Assembly (NCBI GenBank): GCA_036503065.1
Contig: DASXXM010000345.1
Coordinates: 1-11,830 of the forward strand
Length of the DNA stretch: 11,830 bases
Source of the DNA: DATEPR01 sp036503065
Lineage (GTDB): Bacteria > Actinomycetota > Actinomycetes > Mycobacteriales > Pseudonocardiaceae
Direction of reading: 5' to 3'
The translations under genes and the position numbers were made by a program. The notes under the pieces are model-generated. The model did not search any database, was not told the DNA's origin, and was given only the letters and a program-made list of their open reading frames with translations. This document shows, piece after piece, positions 1-5,914 of the stretch. The stretch's first letter is position 1, and every line of letters starts with the position of its first letter.

Positions 1-662
1 TGCCGTGGCGGTCGAGCGGGTGGACCAACAACCGCAACGTCACGCAGCTGCTGGAGTTCATGGTGCTGCGGGGCGAGGTCGCGATCGTGGGACGCCGGGG
101 CGCCGACCGGCTGTGGGACCTGGCGGCTCGGGTGTACCCCGATGACCCGGTGGTCCCCAGGGACGATGCGCTGCGCGGCCGCGACGAGCGGCGGCTGCGG
201 GCGTTGGGCATCGCGCGTGCCAGGGGGCCGGAGTGTCCGGTCGAGCCGGTGGACGTGGGTGCGGCGGGGGAGCCGGCGGTGGTGGCGGGCGTGAAGGGCG
301 CCTGGCGAGTCGATCCTTCCTCGCTGGGCCAACCGTTCTCCGGGCGCGCGGCGCTGTTGTCCCCATTCGACCGGCTGATCCATGATCGCAAGCGCGCGGT
401 CGAGCTCTTCGAGTTCGACTACCAGCTGGAGATGTACAAGCCCGCCGCCAAGCGTCGGTGGGGGTACTTCGCGTTGCCGATCCTGTACGGCGACCGGCTG
501 GTGGGCAAGCTCGACGCCACCGCCGACCGCAAGGCCGGGGTGCTGCGGGTCGACGCGATCCACCAGGACGCGCCATTCGACCGGGCCACGACCGCCGCGG
601 TGGCCGCCGAGATCAAGGACCTGGCGCACTGGCTCGAACTGGATCTCGTACTGCCCGGCTGA
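1..662 (+). CDS. Winged-helix DNA-binding (YcaQ/AlkZ-type, HTH_42) protein, 3' part
   Basis: The gene is cut by the left edge. The open frame continues upstream of the first in-window ATG at 60 (readable from position 3, starting PWRSSGWTNNRNV), so that ATG is internal. About 220 C-terminal residues are present. They carry the family pattern I recognise: RGEVAIVGRRG near the winged-helix region, then LLSPFDRLIHDRKR, FEFDYQLEMYKPAAKRRWGY and GDRLVGKLDATADR. Members related to E. coli YcaQ and Streptomyces AlkZ are DNA glycosylases that unhook interstrand crosslinks or remove bulky alkyl adducts; many actinomycete paralogues are uncharacterised. The catalytic N-terminal region lies outside the window, so glycosylase activity cannot be judged. 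It ends at TGA 660-662, followed by a 257 bp gap, so it is probably not co-transcribed with the next gene. The family call is fairly sure; the substrate is unknown. Confidence 0.85.
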   Translation, partial: PWRSSGWTNNRNVTQLLEFMVLRGEVAIVGRRGADRLWDLAARVYPDDPVVPRDDALRGRDERRLRALGIARARGPECPVEPVDVGAAGEPAVVAGVKGAWRVDPSSLGQPFSGRAALLSPFDRLIHDRKRAVELFEFDYQLEMYKPAAKRRWGYFALPILYGDRLVGKLDATADRKAGVLRVDAIHQDAPFDRATTAAVAAEIKDLAHWLELDLVLPG

Positions 663-778
663 TCGAATACCTGAATCTCCACACCGCAGGCCGATCCGAT
701 CATGGGAACGCAATTCACCTACCCGACCGCGACCAACACCAAACGTCGGCACCTGCACCAAACCCGGGCCGGAGCGGA

Positions 779-800
779 CCATTCCATGATCATTCAATGG
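779..800. promoter_or_regulatory. Imperfect palindrome in the gap before the DUF3040 gene
   Basis: The 257 bp gap (663-919) holds no credible gene. It contains an AT-richer patch around 779-830. In it CCATT and AATGG flank a perfect ATGATCAT core, each separated from the core by two unpaired bases, giving a 22 bp imperfect palindrome. About 20 bp upstream the octamer CACCAAAC occurs twice (737-744 and 756-763), 19 bp apart. These could be operator sites for the downstream DUF3040 gene. No sigma-factor consensus can be assigned with confidence. Confidence 0.25.
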
Positions 801-919
801 ATTTTTCATCTGCGTTACAAAGCCGGCGTTTGTCGGCCATCCGGCGTGGTATTCCTGGAGTAACGCCCGCACAGCGCCGTGAGTGCCGATCCGGCCGGTA
901 CTGTCCGAAGGGACCGCAA

Positions 920-1288
920 ATGGAATTCTCCCTGCACGAAAAGCGACGTCTTGCGCAGCTGGAGCAGGACCTGTCCGGCGACCGCAGACTCGTGGCACTG
1001 ATGCGCATCCTGGCCTCGGGCCGGGGCAGGTCATGGCGCCTGTTCCGCTACGTCGTGTGTCGCGTCCGCCGTCCTCGGCTACCCGCCGCGGGCCACCGTC
1101 TGACCCGGCTGGCCATCGTCCTGGCCCTGCTGCTCACCCTCGCCGTCCCGGTCGTGTTGGTCGTCGCGCTGACGACCGGTCTGGCTTTGCTCGCCGTGAT
1201 CACCGTGTCGGTCGCACCGATGCCGCCGCTGATGCTGATCCTGGCCGGTCAGCGAGCTCGACGGCTGGGCGTGCTGCGGTCTGTCTGA
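920..1288 (+). CDS. DUF3040 family small membrane protein
   Basis: This is a 122-residue protein. The N-terminus MEFSLHEKRRLAQLEQDLSG matches the DUF3040 signature common in actinobacteria (roughly LSxxExRxLxxIExxL, then a short predicted-cytoplasmic stretch). Residues about 64-84 and 87-109 are strongly hydrophobic and should form two membrane helices, with a basic tail (RARRLGVLRS). The function of DUF3040 proteins is not established. The start was chosen as ATG 920 because AAGGGA at 908-913 lies 6 nt upstream and the family motif begins immediately; the same frame is open further upstream but lacks family resemblance there. It stands alone between two gaps, upstream of a partner-switch block, and no functional link can be shown. 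Confidence 0.8.
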   Translation: MEFSLHEKRRLAQLEQDLSGDRRLVALMRILASGRGRSWRLFRYVVCRVRRPRLPAAGHRLTRLAIVLALLLTLAVPVVLVVALTTGLALLAVITVSVAPMPPLMLILAGQRARRLGVLRSV

Positions 1289-1377
1289 ACATTTCGGTGT
1301 TCGGTATCGGCGGGTCCTGTACTGTGCCACGATTCGACCGGCGCTATGGTGGCTCCGGGTGTGAACTGGCACGTTTC

Positions 1378-1384
1378 AGGAGGG
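1378..1384 (+). promoter_or_regulatory. Ribosome binding site of the STAS gene
   Basis: AGGAGGG lies about 5 nt before the GTG at 1389. It is a near-perfect Shine-Dalgarno sequence and settles this GTG as the start. Confidence 0.8.
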
Positions 1385-1388
1385 CGCG

Positions 1389-1766
1389 GTGTCGGAAGAC
1401 AGATCGACCGGCGGACTGAACATAGTCGTCGAGTCGGTCGGCCAACGTGCCGTGGTCCTGCACCTGGCCGGCGAACTCGACATGGTGACGGCGCCCGGTT
1501 TCGCCGAGCACGTGCAGCAACACGTCGTCGGCGGGGACACCGCGGGTCCCTCGCTGGTGCTCGACCTGAGCGGGGTCACGTTCCTGGGCTCCGCCGGTCT
1601 CGCGGTGCTGGCCGAGGCACGCAACCTGGCCGTGGCCAGGGCCGTGCAGGTGCGGGTCGTCGCGGTGTCGCGCACGGTGCTGCGGCCGATGGAGGTCACC
1701 GGGCTGGACAAGGTCCTGACCGTCGTGCCGGACGTCGCAACGGCGATCGAGCAGGTCGGCGAGTAG
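1389..1766 (+). CDS. STAS-domain anti-sigma factor antagonist (RsbV/SpoIIAA-like)
   Basis: This is a 125-residue protein that is almost entirely one STAS domain. The hallmark strand-loop-helix LVLDLSGVTFLGSAGLAVL lies at residues 56-74, with Ser68 at the position phosphorylated in SpoIIAA/RsbV. GELDMVTAP at 28-36 is the other typical block. Family members bind an anti-sigma HATPase kinase when unphosphorylated and release its sigma factor; phosphorylation of the serine reverses this. The GTG start is supported by a strong ribosome site. The gene converges on a HATPase kinase gene, with 13 bp between the stop codons, so that kinase is the obvious candidate partner, though specificity is inferred from position only. 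It is transcribed separately from the second STAS gene at 2346-2774. Confidence 0.92.
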   Translation: MSEDRSTGGLNIVVESVGQRAVVLHLAGELDMVTAPGFAEHVQQHVVGGDTAGPSLVLDLSGVTFLGSAGLAVLAEARNLAVARAVQVRVVAVSRTVLRPMEVTGLDKVLTVVPDVATAIEQVGE

Positions 1767-1779
1767 CCCCCCGACCGGC

Positions 1780-2349
1780 TCAGCCGATGACAGGCGGGAC
1801 GGGTCGGCTGCGCAGGACGACGCTCGTGCCGCTCGCCGAGTAGTCGACGGCGACGTCGTCGGCGCAGGTCCGCATGATCAGCATGCCGTGGCCCCGCGTG
1901 GTGCGCTTGGCGGTCGGCGCGCGCCAACGGCCCTGGTCGCTGACGGTGAACACGACGTGTCGGAACCCGTCCGCGTCGACGACGACCACGCCGTGCACGT
2001 TGACCATCTCGCCGCTGCGCGCGACACTGCCGGCCGGAATGGCATAGCCGTGCTCGATGCTGTTGCTGACCGCTTCACTCACCGCGAGCACCAGTTCCTC
2101 CGCATGCGCGGCCGGCCACCGGTGCGCGGCCAGCCAGTCCCGCACGCGACCGCGCACGATCGACGGCGCGACCCACTCGGCGTTCAGGGCCACCTGCAAC
2201 GTGGGCGCCCCGGACAGACTGGTCGGTGCCTGGCGACCCCGCGGTGGGTGCTTGTCCTGATCGGATGTCGGCGGCACAGCCCTGATCTCACCCTTCCTTG
2301 ACCAGCGGTGCGCGACCAGAGTACCCCGGACAACCGCGGACAAACTCAC
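1780..2349 (-). CDS. Anti-sigma factor serine kinase, HATPase_c_2 (RsbW-like)
   Basis: This is a 189-residue protein with a GHKL-type ATPase domain at about 50-185. The N box reads EELVLAVSEAVSNSIEHGY (Asn96), the G1 region SDQGRWRAP (Asp138, Gly140) and the G2 region RGHGMLIM (152-159). These are typical of actinomycete RsbW/SpoIIAB homologues, which sequester a sigma factor and phosphorylate a STAS partner on serine using ATP. The GTG at 2349 overlaps the upstream STAS stop (GTGA), which argues for translational coupling. The first 25 residues are not conserved-looking, and an internal GTG at 2277 preceded by AGGG is a possible alternative start giving 165 residues. It is the last gene of the operon with STAS and ClpC-N genes. 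No sigma factor is adjacent, so the target is unknown and need not be a sigma factor. Confidence 0.9.
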   Translation of the reverse strand: MSLSAVVRGTLVAHRWSRKGEIRAVPPTSDQDKHPPRGRQAPTSLSGAPTLQVALNAEWVAPSIVRGRVRDWLAAHRWPAAHAEELVLAVSEAVSNSIEHGYAIPAGSVARSGEMVNVHGVVVVDADGFRHVVFTVSDQGRWRAPTAKRTTRGHGMLIMRTCADDVAVDYSASGTSVVLRSRPVPPVIG

Positions 2350-2774
2350 GCCGCGAGCGCGTCACCGACACTGTGGTAGAGCGCCAGGACGTTGTCGAGC
2401 CCGACGATCTCGATCGGCCGCACGACCGGCCGGTTCTCGTCCACCACCACCCGCAGCGGCTGGTAACCGCGATGGGTGACGGCCTCGGCGGCGCTGTCCA
2501 ACAGCGTCCGCAGGCCGGCCGAGCCAAGGAACCGGACCTCGGTCAGGTCCAGCACCAGCATCCGGCCGTCGAGCCGATCGAACGCCGTACTGATCGCCGC
2601 CCGCATCCGTGGCGCGGTCAGCCCGTCGATCTCGCCGTCAAGGAACAGGATGAGGGCGTCGTCCCGGTCCTCGGGTCGGATGTCGAGCAGCTGCTCGCGC
2701 GCAGGACGTTCGGCGGCATGCTCCGCGCCGTCCGGTGTGCGCTCGTCGCCAGCAGGTTTCACGGAGCGAACCAT
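2346..2774 (-). CDS. STAS-domain anti-sigma factor antagonist (second copy)
   Basis: This 142-residue protein has a charged, probably disordered N-terminal extension of about 35 residues. A STAS domain follows, with FLDGEIDGLTAP (44-55) and LVLDLTEVRFLGSAGLRTLLD (73-93). Ser85 is the predicted phosphorylation site. It should act as the RsbV-type partner of the kinase encoded immediately downstream, whose start codon overlaps this stop by 4 nt. It lies 16 bp after the ClpC-N gene, so the three form one operon. No clear Shine-Dalgarno precedes the ATG at 2774; a GTG four codons in is an alternative start. It shares the domain core with the 1389-1766 protein but differs in its N-terminal extension, so the two may answer different signals. 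Confidence 0.9.
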   Translation of the reverse strand: MVRSVKPAGDERTPDGAEHAAERPAREQLLDIRPEDRDDALILFLDGEIDGLTAPRMRAAISTAFDRLDGRMLVLDLTEVRFLGSAGLRTLLDSAAEAVTHRGYQPLRVVVDENRPVVRPIEIVGLDNVLALYHSVGDALAA

Positions 2775-2790
2775 ACGCGATCACGGGCGT

Positions 2791-3372
2791 TCAGCCCTCG
2801 CCGCGCCGTCCGGTTTCGTCCAGCCTGCGGCGTAGTTCCTCGACCTGCTCGGTCAGGCGCCGCACCTGCTCCTCGAGCACGTCGAGCCGGCCGACCGGGA
2901 TGGGCGCGGGGCGCTGCTGCGCCGGTGGAGCCTGCGGGGTCGCCTGGTGCACCGAGGTCGCGAGCTGCTCGATGTCGATCCCCAGCCCCGTCAGTACGGC
3001 CATGGCCGTCGACTCGGGGTCACAGAGAACGGCCGCGAGCAGATGCACGGCGCCGATCGAGTTCTGTCCGGCCTGCGTCGCCTCGCGCAACGACTGTTCC
3101 AGCACCCGCTTGGCCCTTGGTGTGAAAGGAATGTGGCCGGGGGCCGCCCCGGTGTTGCCGAGCGGCACGATCTTCGTGACCTCCTGCCGGACCCTGGCCA
3201 TCGGGATCGCCGGGAGGGTGTCCACCAGCGCCTGGTCGGTCTGGTCCGACCGGGCGTGGAACAGCCCCAACAGGACGTGCTCGGTCCCGATGTAGTTGTG
3301 CACCAGCTCCCGAGCTTCTTCCTGGGACAGCACGACAACCCGGCGAGCCGAATCGGTGAACCGCTCGAACAT
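2791..3372 (-). CDS. Stand-alone Clp N-terminal domain protein with C-terminal coiled coil
   Basis: This is a 193-residue protein. It begins MFERFTDSARRVVVLSQEEA, the characteristic start of ClpC. Two Clp_N repeats follow: residues about 1-70 (IGTEHVLLGL) and 80-145 (FTPRAKRVLEQSLREA, IGAVHLLAAVL). There are no AAA+ ATPase modules. A Pro/Ala/Gln linker (145-160) leads into a heptad-patterned coiled coil (about 162-186, with L166, V170, L173, V177, L180, L184). Clp_N domains bind adaptors and substrates, and in actinobacteria ClpC1 they dock client proteins. A free copy could bind ClpC clients or adaptors, or sense damaged protein; this is inference. The start ATG 3372 was chosen over an upstream in-frame GTG (3516) because GGGAGG (complement of 3381-3386) lies 8 nt away and the Clp_N signature starts at once. 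It is first in the operon with STAS and HATPase genes. Confidence 0.85.
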   Translation of the reverse strand: MFERFTDSARRVVVLSQEEARELVHNYIGTEHVLLGLFHARSDQTDQALVDTLPAIPMARVRQEVTKIVPLGNTGAAPGHIPFTPRAKRVLEQSLREATQAGQNSIGAVHLLAAVLCDPESTAMAVLTGLGIDIEQLATSVHQATPQAPPAQQRPAPIPVGRLDVLEEQVRRLTEQVEELRRRLDETGRRGEG

Positions 3373-3380
3373 CCCGTCAG

Positions 3381-3386
3381 CCTCCC
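3381..3386 (-). promoter_or_regulatory. Ribosome binding site of the ClpC-N gene
   Basis: On the minus strand GGGAGG lies 8 nt before ATG 3372. It decides between this start and the longer frame extending to 3516. Confidence 0.7.
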
Positions 3387-3397
3387 ACAGAACGGGT

Positions 3398-3437
3398 CCG
3401 ATGATCGGAACATTCGGCCGATCTGAGGCATGATCGG
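3398..3437. promoter_or_regulatory. Palindromes in the divergent intergenic region (candidate operator)
   Basis: Between the divergent ClpC-N and GNAT genes there are two inverted repeats built from the same hexamer. The first is CCGATGATCGG (3398-3408, 5 bp arms around one base). The second is CCGATC-N8-GATCGG (3418-3437). Repetition of the half-site within 40 bp of a shared promoter region is the pattern of an operator. The regulator is unknown, and no -10/-35 pair is convincing. Confidence 0.35.
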
Positions 3438-3440
3438 TCG

Positions 3441-4361
3441 GTGGGGGTTGATGCGGGCGCGACGGACCACGATCGGCGGCTGCGAGCGCTGGATCCGCTG
3501 CTGCCGGCGTCGACACCGCTGCCGGCGCGCGTTGCCGGCGAGGTCGCGCTGAGCGTGCCGTCGGCGGCGGGGATCTACCGACGGCAACGGTTGGACCTGG
3601 ATTCCATGGCGGCGGACGAGCGGGCCGCCGACGTGCACGTGTTGGACGCCCGGGTGGCCGGGCCGGATCCGGTCGCGGCGATGGCCGCGCTGCTCGATCG
3701 GTGGGACGAGCACATCGCGGCGAGCGAGTTCGCGGACGGCGATTCCGAGGCGCTGATCAGGTGGCCAAGTCGCGACACGTCGATGACGTCCACCTTCCTC
3801 GCCCACGGGCTGGTGCCGACCGGGATACGGGCCGTGCGGCCCGCCGGGCGCCCGACGCCGGCGGCATCGGCGGCGGTGTCCATTCGGGCACTGCGGAACG
3901 CGGACCTGGACGTGGCGGTCGGCCTGGCGCTGGAGCTGGCGCGCTGGAACACCCAGTTCGGCGGCCGGCTGCCGCGACCGTCGACCGAGGCGCACTATCG
4001 ACGGATCTTCGGCGGCCGGCTGACGTGGGCAGCGCCGTGGGTGTGGGTGGCGGCGGTGGCGGGTGCCGTCACCGGCGCGATCGTGGTGAACCCGCCGGGG
4101 CGGGCGGACTTCGCCACCGGATGGGTGGCGGCCGGTCCGGTCGCCTATGTGGGCGCGATGGTCGTGGGTGCCGGGCACCGTGGCGACGGCGTCGGCGCCG
4201 CGCTGGTGGCCACGGCCCACGCCGCGCTGGACGCGGCTGGTGTCGCGGTGACACTCCTGGACTACTACGCCATGAACCCCTTTTCCGTGCCGTTCTGGCA
4301 CCGGTGCGGCTACCGTCCACTGTCGACGGAATGGACGCGTCGGCCGGCCCGCCCGACTTGA
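3441..4361 (+). CDS. GNAT family N-acetyltransferase
   Basis: This is a 306-residue protein. The C-terminal half (about 145-300) is a recognisable GNAT fold. The acetyl-CoA binding motif A reads GHRGDGVGAALVATAHAAL, with the R-G-D-G-V-G pyrophosphate loop at residues 247-252. The terminal block YYAMNPFSVPFWHRCGYRPL resembles motif B of many acetyltransferases. The N-terminal 140 residues are less clear; they may be a degenerate GNAT-like domain as in two-domain GNATs. The substrate cannot be deduced. The GTG start at 3441 has only weak Shine-Dalgarno support (TGAGG about 13 nt upstream), so the first 10-40 residues are uncertain. It is divergent from the ClpC-N gene and 36 bp upstream of the LLM oxidoreductase gene, with which it could be co-transcribed. 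Confidence 0.82.
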   Translation: MGVDAGATDHDRRLRALDPLLPASTPLPARVAGEVALSVPSAAGIYRRQRLDLDSMAADERAADVHVLDARVAGPDPVAAMAALLDRWDEHIAASEFADGDSEALIRWPSRDTSMTSTFLAHGLVPTGIRAVRPAGRPTPAASAAVSIRALRNADLDVAVGLALELARWNTQFGGRLPRPSTEAHYRRIFGGRLTWAAPWVWVAAVAGAVTGAIVVNPPGRADFATGWVAAGPVAYVGAMVVGAGHRGDGVGAALVATAHAALDAAGVAVTLLDYYAMNPFSVPFWHRCGYRPLSTEWTRRPARPT

Positions 4362-4397
4362 TGGAATGACGGCGGGCGCTGCCTGGTTGCCACCGGT

Positions 4398-5231
4398 ATG
4401 ACTACTGAACTTGGCAAGGTCGGAGTCTGGCGTCGCTGGAGCGACCTGACCGGCGAGCTGGCGGCCGAGATCGAACGGCTCGGGTACGGCGCCATCTGGC
4501 TCGGTGGCTCGCCCGACGGTCACCTGAAGATCGTGGACGATCTCCTCGATGCGACCGACCGGATCGTCGTGGCAACGGGCATCGTCAACATGTGGAAGGA
4601 CGACGCGGACACCGTCGCCGCCTCCTTCCACCGGATCGACGCCCGACACCCCGGCCGGTTCCTGCTGGGTGTCGGCATCGGCCATCCCGAGGCGGTCAAG
4701 GAGTACCGCAAGCCCTACGACACGATCGTGGACTACCTCGACCGGCTGGCGGCGGCCGGCGTGCCGAAGGACGGCATCGTGCTCGCCGCGCTCGGACCGA
4801 GGGCCCTGCGCCTGGCCGCGGAACGCACCGCCGGCACACACCCCTATCTGACGACACCGGAGCACACCCGCGAGGCGCGGGCCCTGTTGGGTGCGGGCGT
4901 GCTGATCGCGCCGGAGCAGAAGGTCGTGCTGGACACCGATCCCGAACGCGCCCGTGCCATTGCCCGGCCGGTGGTGGAGATGCCGTACCTCAACCTGGTG
5001 AACTACCGGAACAACCTGCTGCGCCTCGGCTGGACCGAGGAGGACCTGGCCAACGGCGGGAGTGACCGGCTGATCGACGCACTCGCCGTGCACGGCGACG
5101 CCGACGCGGTCGCCCGTGGCGTCACGGCACATCTGGACGCCGGTGCCGACCACGTCACCGTGCAGGTGCTGGGGCCCGATCCGCTCGCGGGCTATCGCGA
5201 GCTGGCGCGGGCGACCGACATCCTCCGGTAA
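4398..5231 (+). CDS. LLM class F420-dependent oxidoreductase (TIGR03620/MSMEG_4141-like)
   Basis: This is a 277-residue luciferase-like monooxygenase family protein. Family features are the N-terminal LGKVGVWRRWSDL, the strand-2 segment GYGAIWLGGSPDG, the LDATDRIVVATGIVNMWKDDA segment, the RFLLGVGIGHPEAVKEY block that marks F420-binding LLM enzymes, and a C-terminal GADHVTVQVLGPDPLAGYREL. The length matches the short MSMEG_4141 subfamily as I remember it (about 275-280). Members use reduced or oxidised coenzyme F420 for hydride transfer; this subfamily's substrate is unknown. The ATG at 4398 gives the family N-terminus immediately, though no strong ribosome site precedes it. The stop overlaps the GlnR-like element of the following urease operon, with 60 bp to ureA and no obvious terminator, so read-through into ureA is possible. 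Confidence 0.88.
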   Translation: MTTELGKVGVWRRWSDLTGELAAEIERLGYGAIWLGGSPDGHLKIVDDLLDATDRIVVATGIVNMWKDDADTVAASFHRIDARHPGRFLLGVGIGHPEAVKEYRKPYDTIVDYLDRLAAAGVPKDGIVLAALGPRALRLAAERTAGTHPYLTTPEHTREARALLGAGVLIAPEQKVVLDTDPERARAIARPVVEMPYLNLVNYRNNLLRLGWTEEDLANGGSDRLIDALAVHGDADAVARGVTAHLDAGADHVTVQVLGPDPLAGYRELARATDILR

Positions 5232-5243
5232 CACTGGCGTTAC
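5228..5243 (+). promoter_or_regulatory. GlnR-like binding site upstream of ureA
   Basis: The sequence GTAAC-ACTGGC-GTTAC fits the actinobacterial GlnR half-site pattern gTnAC-n6-GnnAC and the mycobacterial AC-n9-AC description. A second, weaker AC-n9-AC pair follows at 5255-5267, offset by 2 bp from ideal tandem spacing. GlnR is the global nitrogen regulator that controls urease genes in several actinomycetes. The site lies about 50-65 nt upstream of the ureA start codon and overlaps the stop codon of the LLM gene. The identification is from pattern alone. Confidence 0.45.
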
Positions 5244-5278
5244 ACGTCGCGCATACCGTGTCGGCACGGCGGTGAGGC

Positions 5279-5284
5279 AGGAGG
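5279..5284 (+). promoter_or_regulatory. Ribosome binding site of ureA
   Basis: AGGAGG lies 7 nt before the GTG at 5292 and fixes that start codon. It is the only strong Shine-Dalgarno at the head of the urease operon. Confidence 0.8.
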
Positions 5285-5291
5285 TTCGGCG

Positions 5292-5606
5292 GTGCTGCTC
5301 TCCCCACACGAACAGGAGAAGCTGCTGCTGCACGTGGCCGCGCAGTTGGCCATGCAGCGCAGGGCCCGCGGGTTGCGCCTGAACTACCCGGAGGCGGTCG
5401 CGGTGATCAGCTCCTGGGTGCTGGAAGGCGCGCGGGACGGGCGTGGCGTTGCCGACCTGATGTCCGCAGGCCGACAGGTGTTGACCACGGATGACGTGAT
5501 GGACGGCGTCGCGGACATGGTGACGTCGGTCCAGATAGAGGCCACGTTCCCGGACGGCACGAAGCTGGTCACAGTGCACCGCCCCATCCAGGGCGGCGCA
5601 CGGTGA
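5292..5606 (+). CDS. ureA: Urease subunit gamma
   Basis: This 104-residue protein has the usual full length of a separate gamma subunit. It contains the conserved LSPHEQEKLLLH, LRLNYPEAVAVIS, VLEGARDGRGVADLM, VLTTDDVMDGV and EATFPDGTKLVTVH segments. It is a cytoplasmic structural subunit of the (UreABC)3 urease, which hydrolyses urea to ammonia and carbamate. The GTG start is supported by AGGAGG 7 nt upstream. It is the first gene of the urease operon, and its stop overlaps the ureB start (GTGA). Confidence 0.97.
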   Translation: MLLSPHEQEKLLLHVAAQLAMQRRARGLRLNYPEAVAVISSWVLEGARDGRGVADLMSAGRQVLTTDDVMDGVADMVTSVQIEATFPDGTKLVTVHRPIQGGAR

Positions 5607-5914
5607 TCCCCGGTGAGATCGTGCCGGCCGACGCTCCACTGTGGATGGCGCGGGACGTGCCGAGACTGGAGCTGACCGTGGTCAACCGGGGTGACCGGCC
5701 GATCCAGGTCGGCTCGCACTACCACTTCGCCGCCACCAACCCGGCCCTTGACTTCGATCGCACGGCCGCGTGGGGCCACCGCCTCGCGGTGCTGGCCGGC
5801 ACCTCCGTGCGGTTCGAGCCGGGCGTTGACCGAGTGGTTGAGCTGATCCCGTTGCGCGGCAACAGAATCGTGCCGGGCCTGCGGCCGGAGCACGCCGGCG
5901 GCCTTGATGAGTGA
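5603..5914 (+). CDS. ureB: Urease subunit beta
   Basis: This 103-residue protein is full length for a separate beta subunit. Conserved blocks are IPGEIVPAD at the N-terminus, VVNRGDRPIQVGSHYHFAATNPAL, and FDRTAAWGHRLAVLAGTSVRFEPG. The GTG start overlaps the ureA stop by 4 nt, so translation is probably coupled. The 3' end overlaps ureC by 8 nt. The beta subunit packs between alpha subunits in the trimer and carries no catalytic residues. Confidence 0.97.
   Translation: MIPGEIVPADAPLWMARDVPRLELTVVNRGDRPIQVGSHYHFAATNPALDFDRTAAWGHRLAVLAGTSVRFEPGVDRVVELIPLRGNRIVPGLRPEHAGGLDE

Noticed and set aside
458..919. Upstream extension of the DUF3040 frame to 458
   Set aside because: It overlaps the YcaQ-like gene in another frame, and the ribosome site plus family motif place the start at 920.
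1771..1810. Bidirectional terminator between the converging STAS and HATPase genes (CCGACC...GGTCGG and CAGCCGA...TCGGCTG)
   Set aside because: The arms overlap each other and the 3' end of the HATPase coding region, the loops are long and no T tract follows; this may be chance in GC-rich DNA.
3373..3516. N-terminal extension of the ClpC-N protein to a GTG at 3516
   Set aside because: The added residues are low-complexity Pro/Ala, overlap the divergent GNAT gene, and precede the canonical MFERFTD start with its own ribosome site.
2991..5639. 882-codon minus-strand open frame opposite the GNAT, LLM and ureA genes
   Set aside because: It is a GC-driven antisense shadow of genes with clear family motifs on the other strand; the translation is Arg/His/Gly-rich with no recognisable domain.
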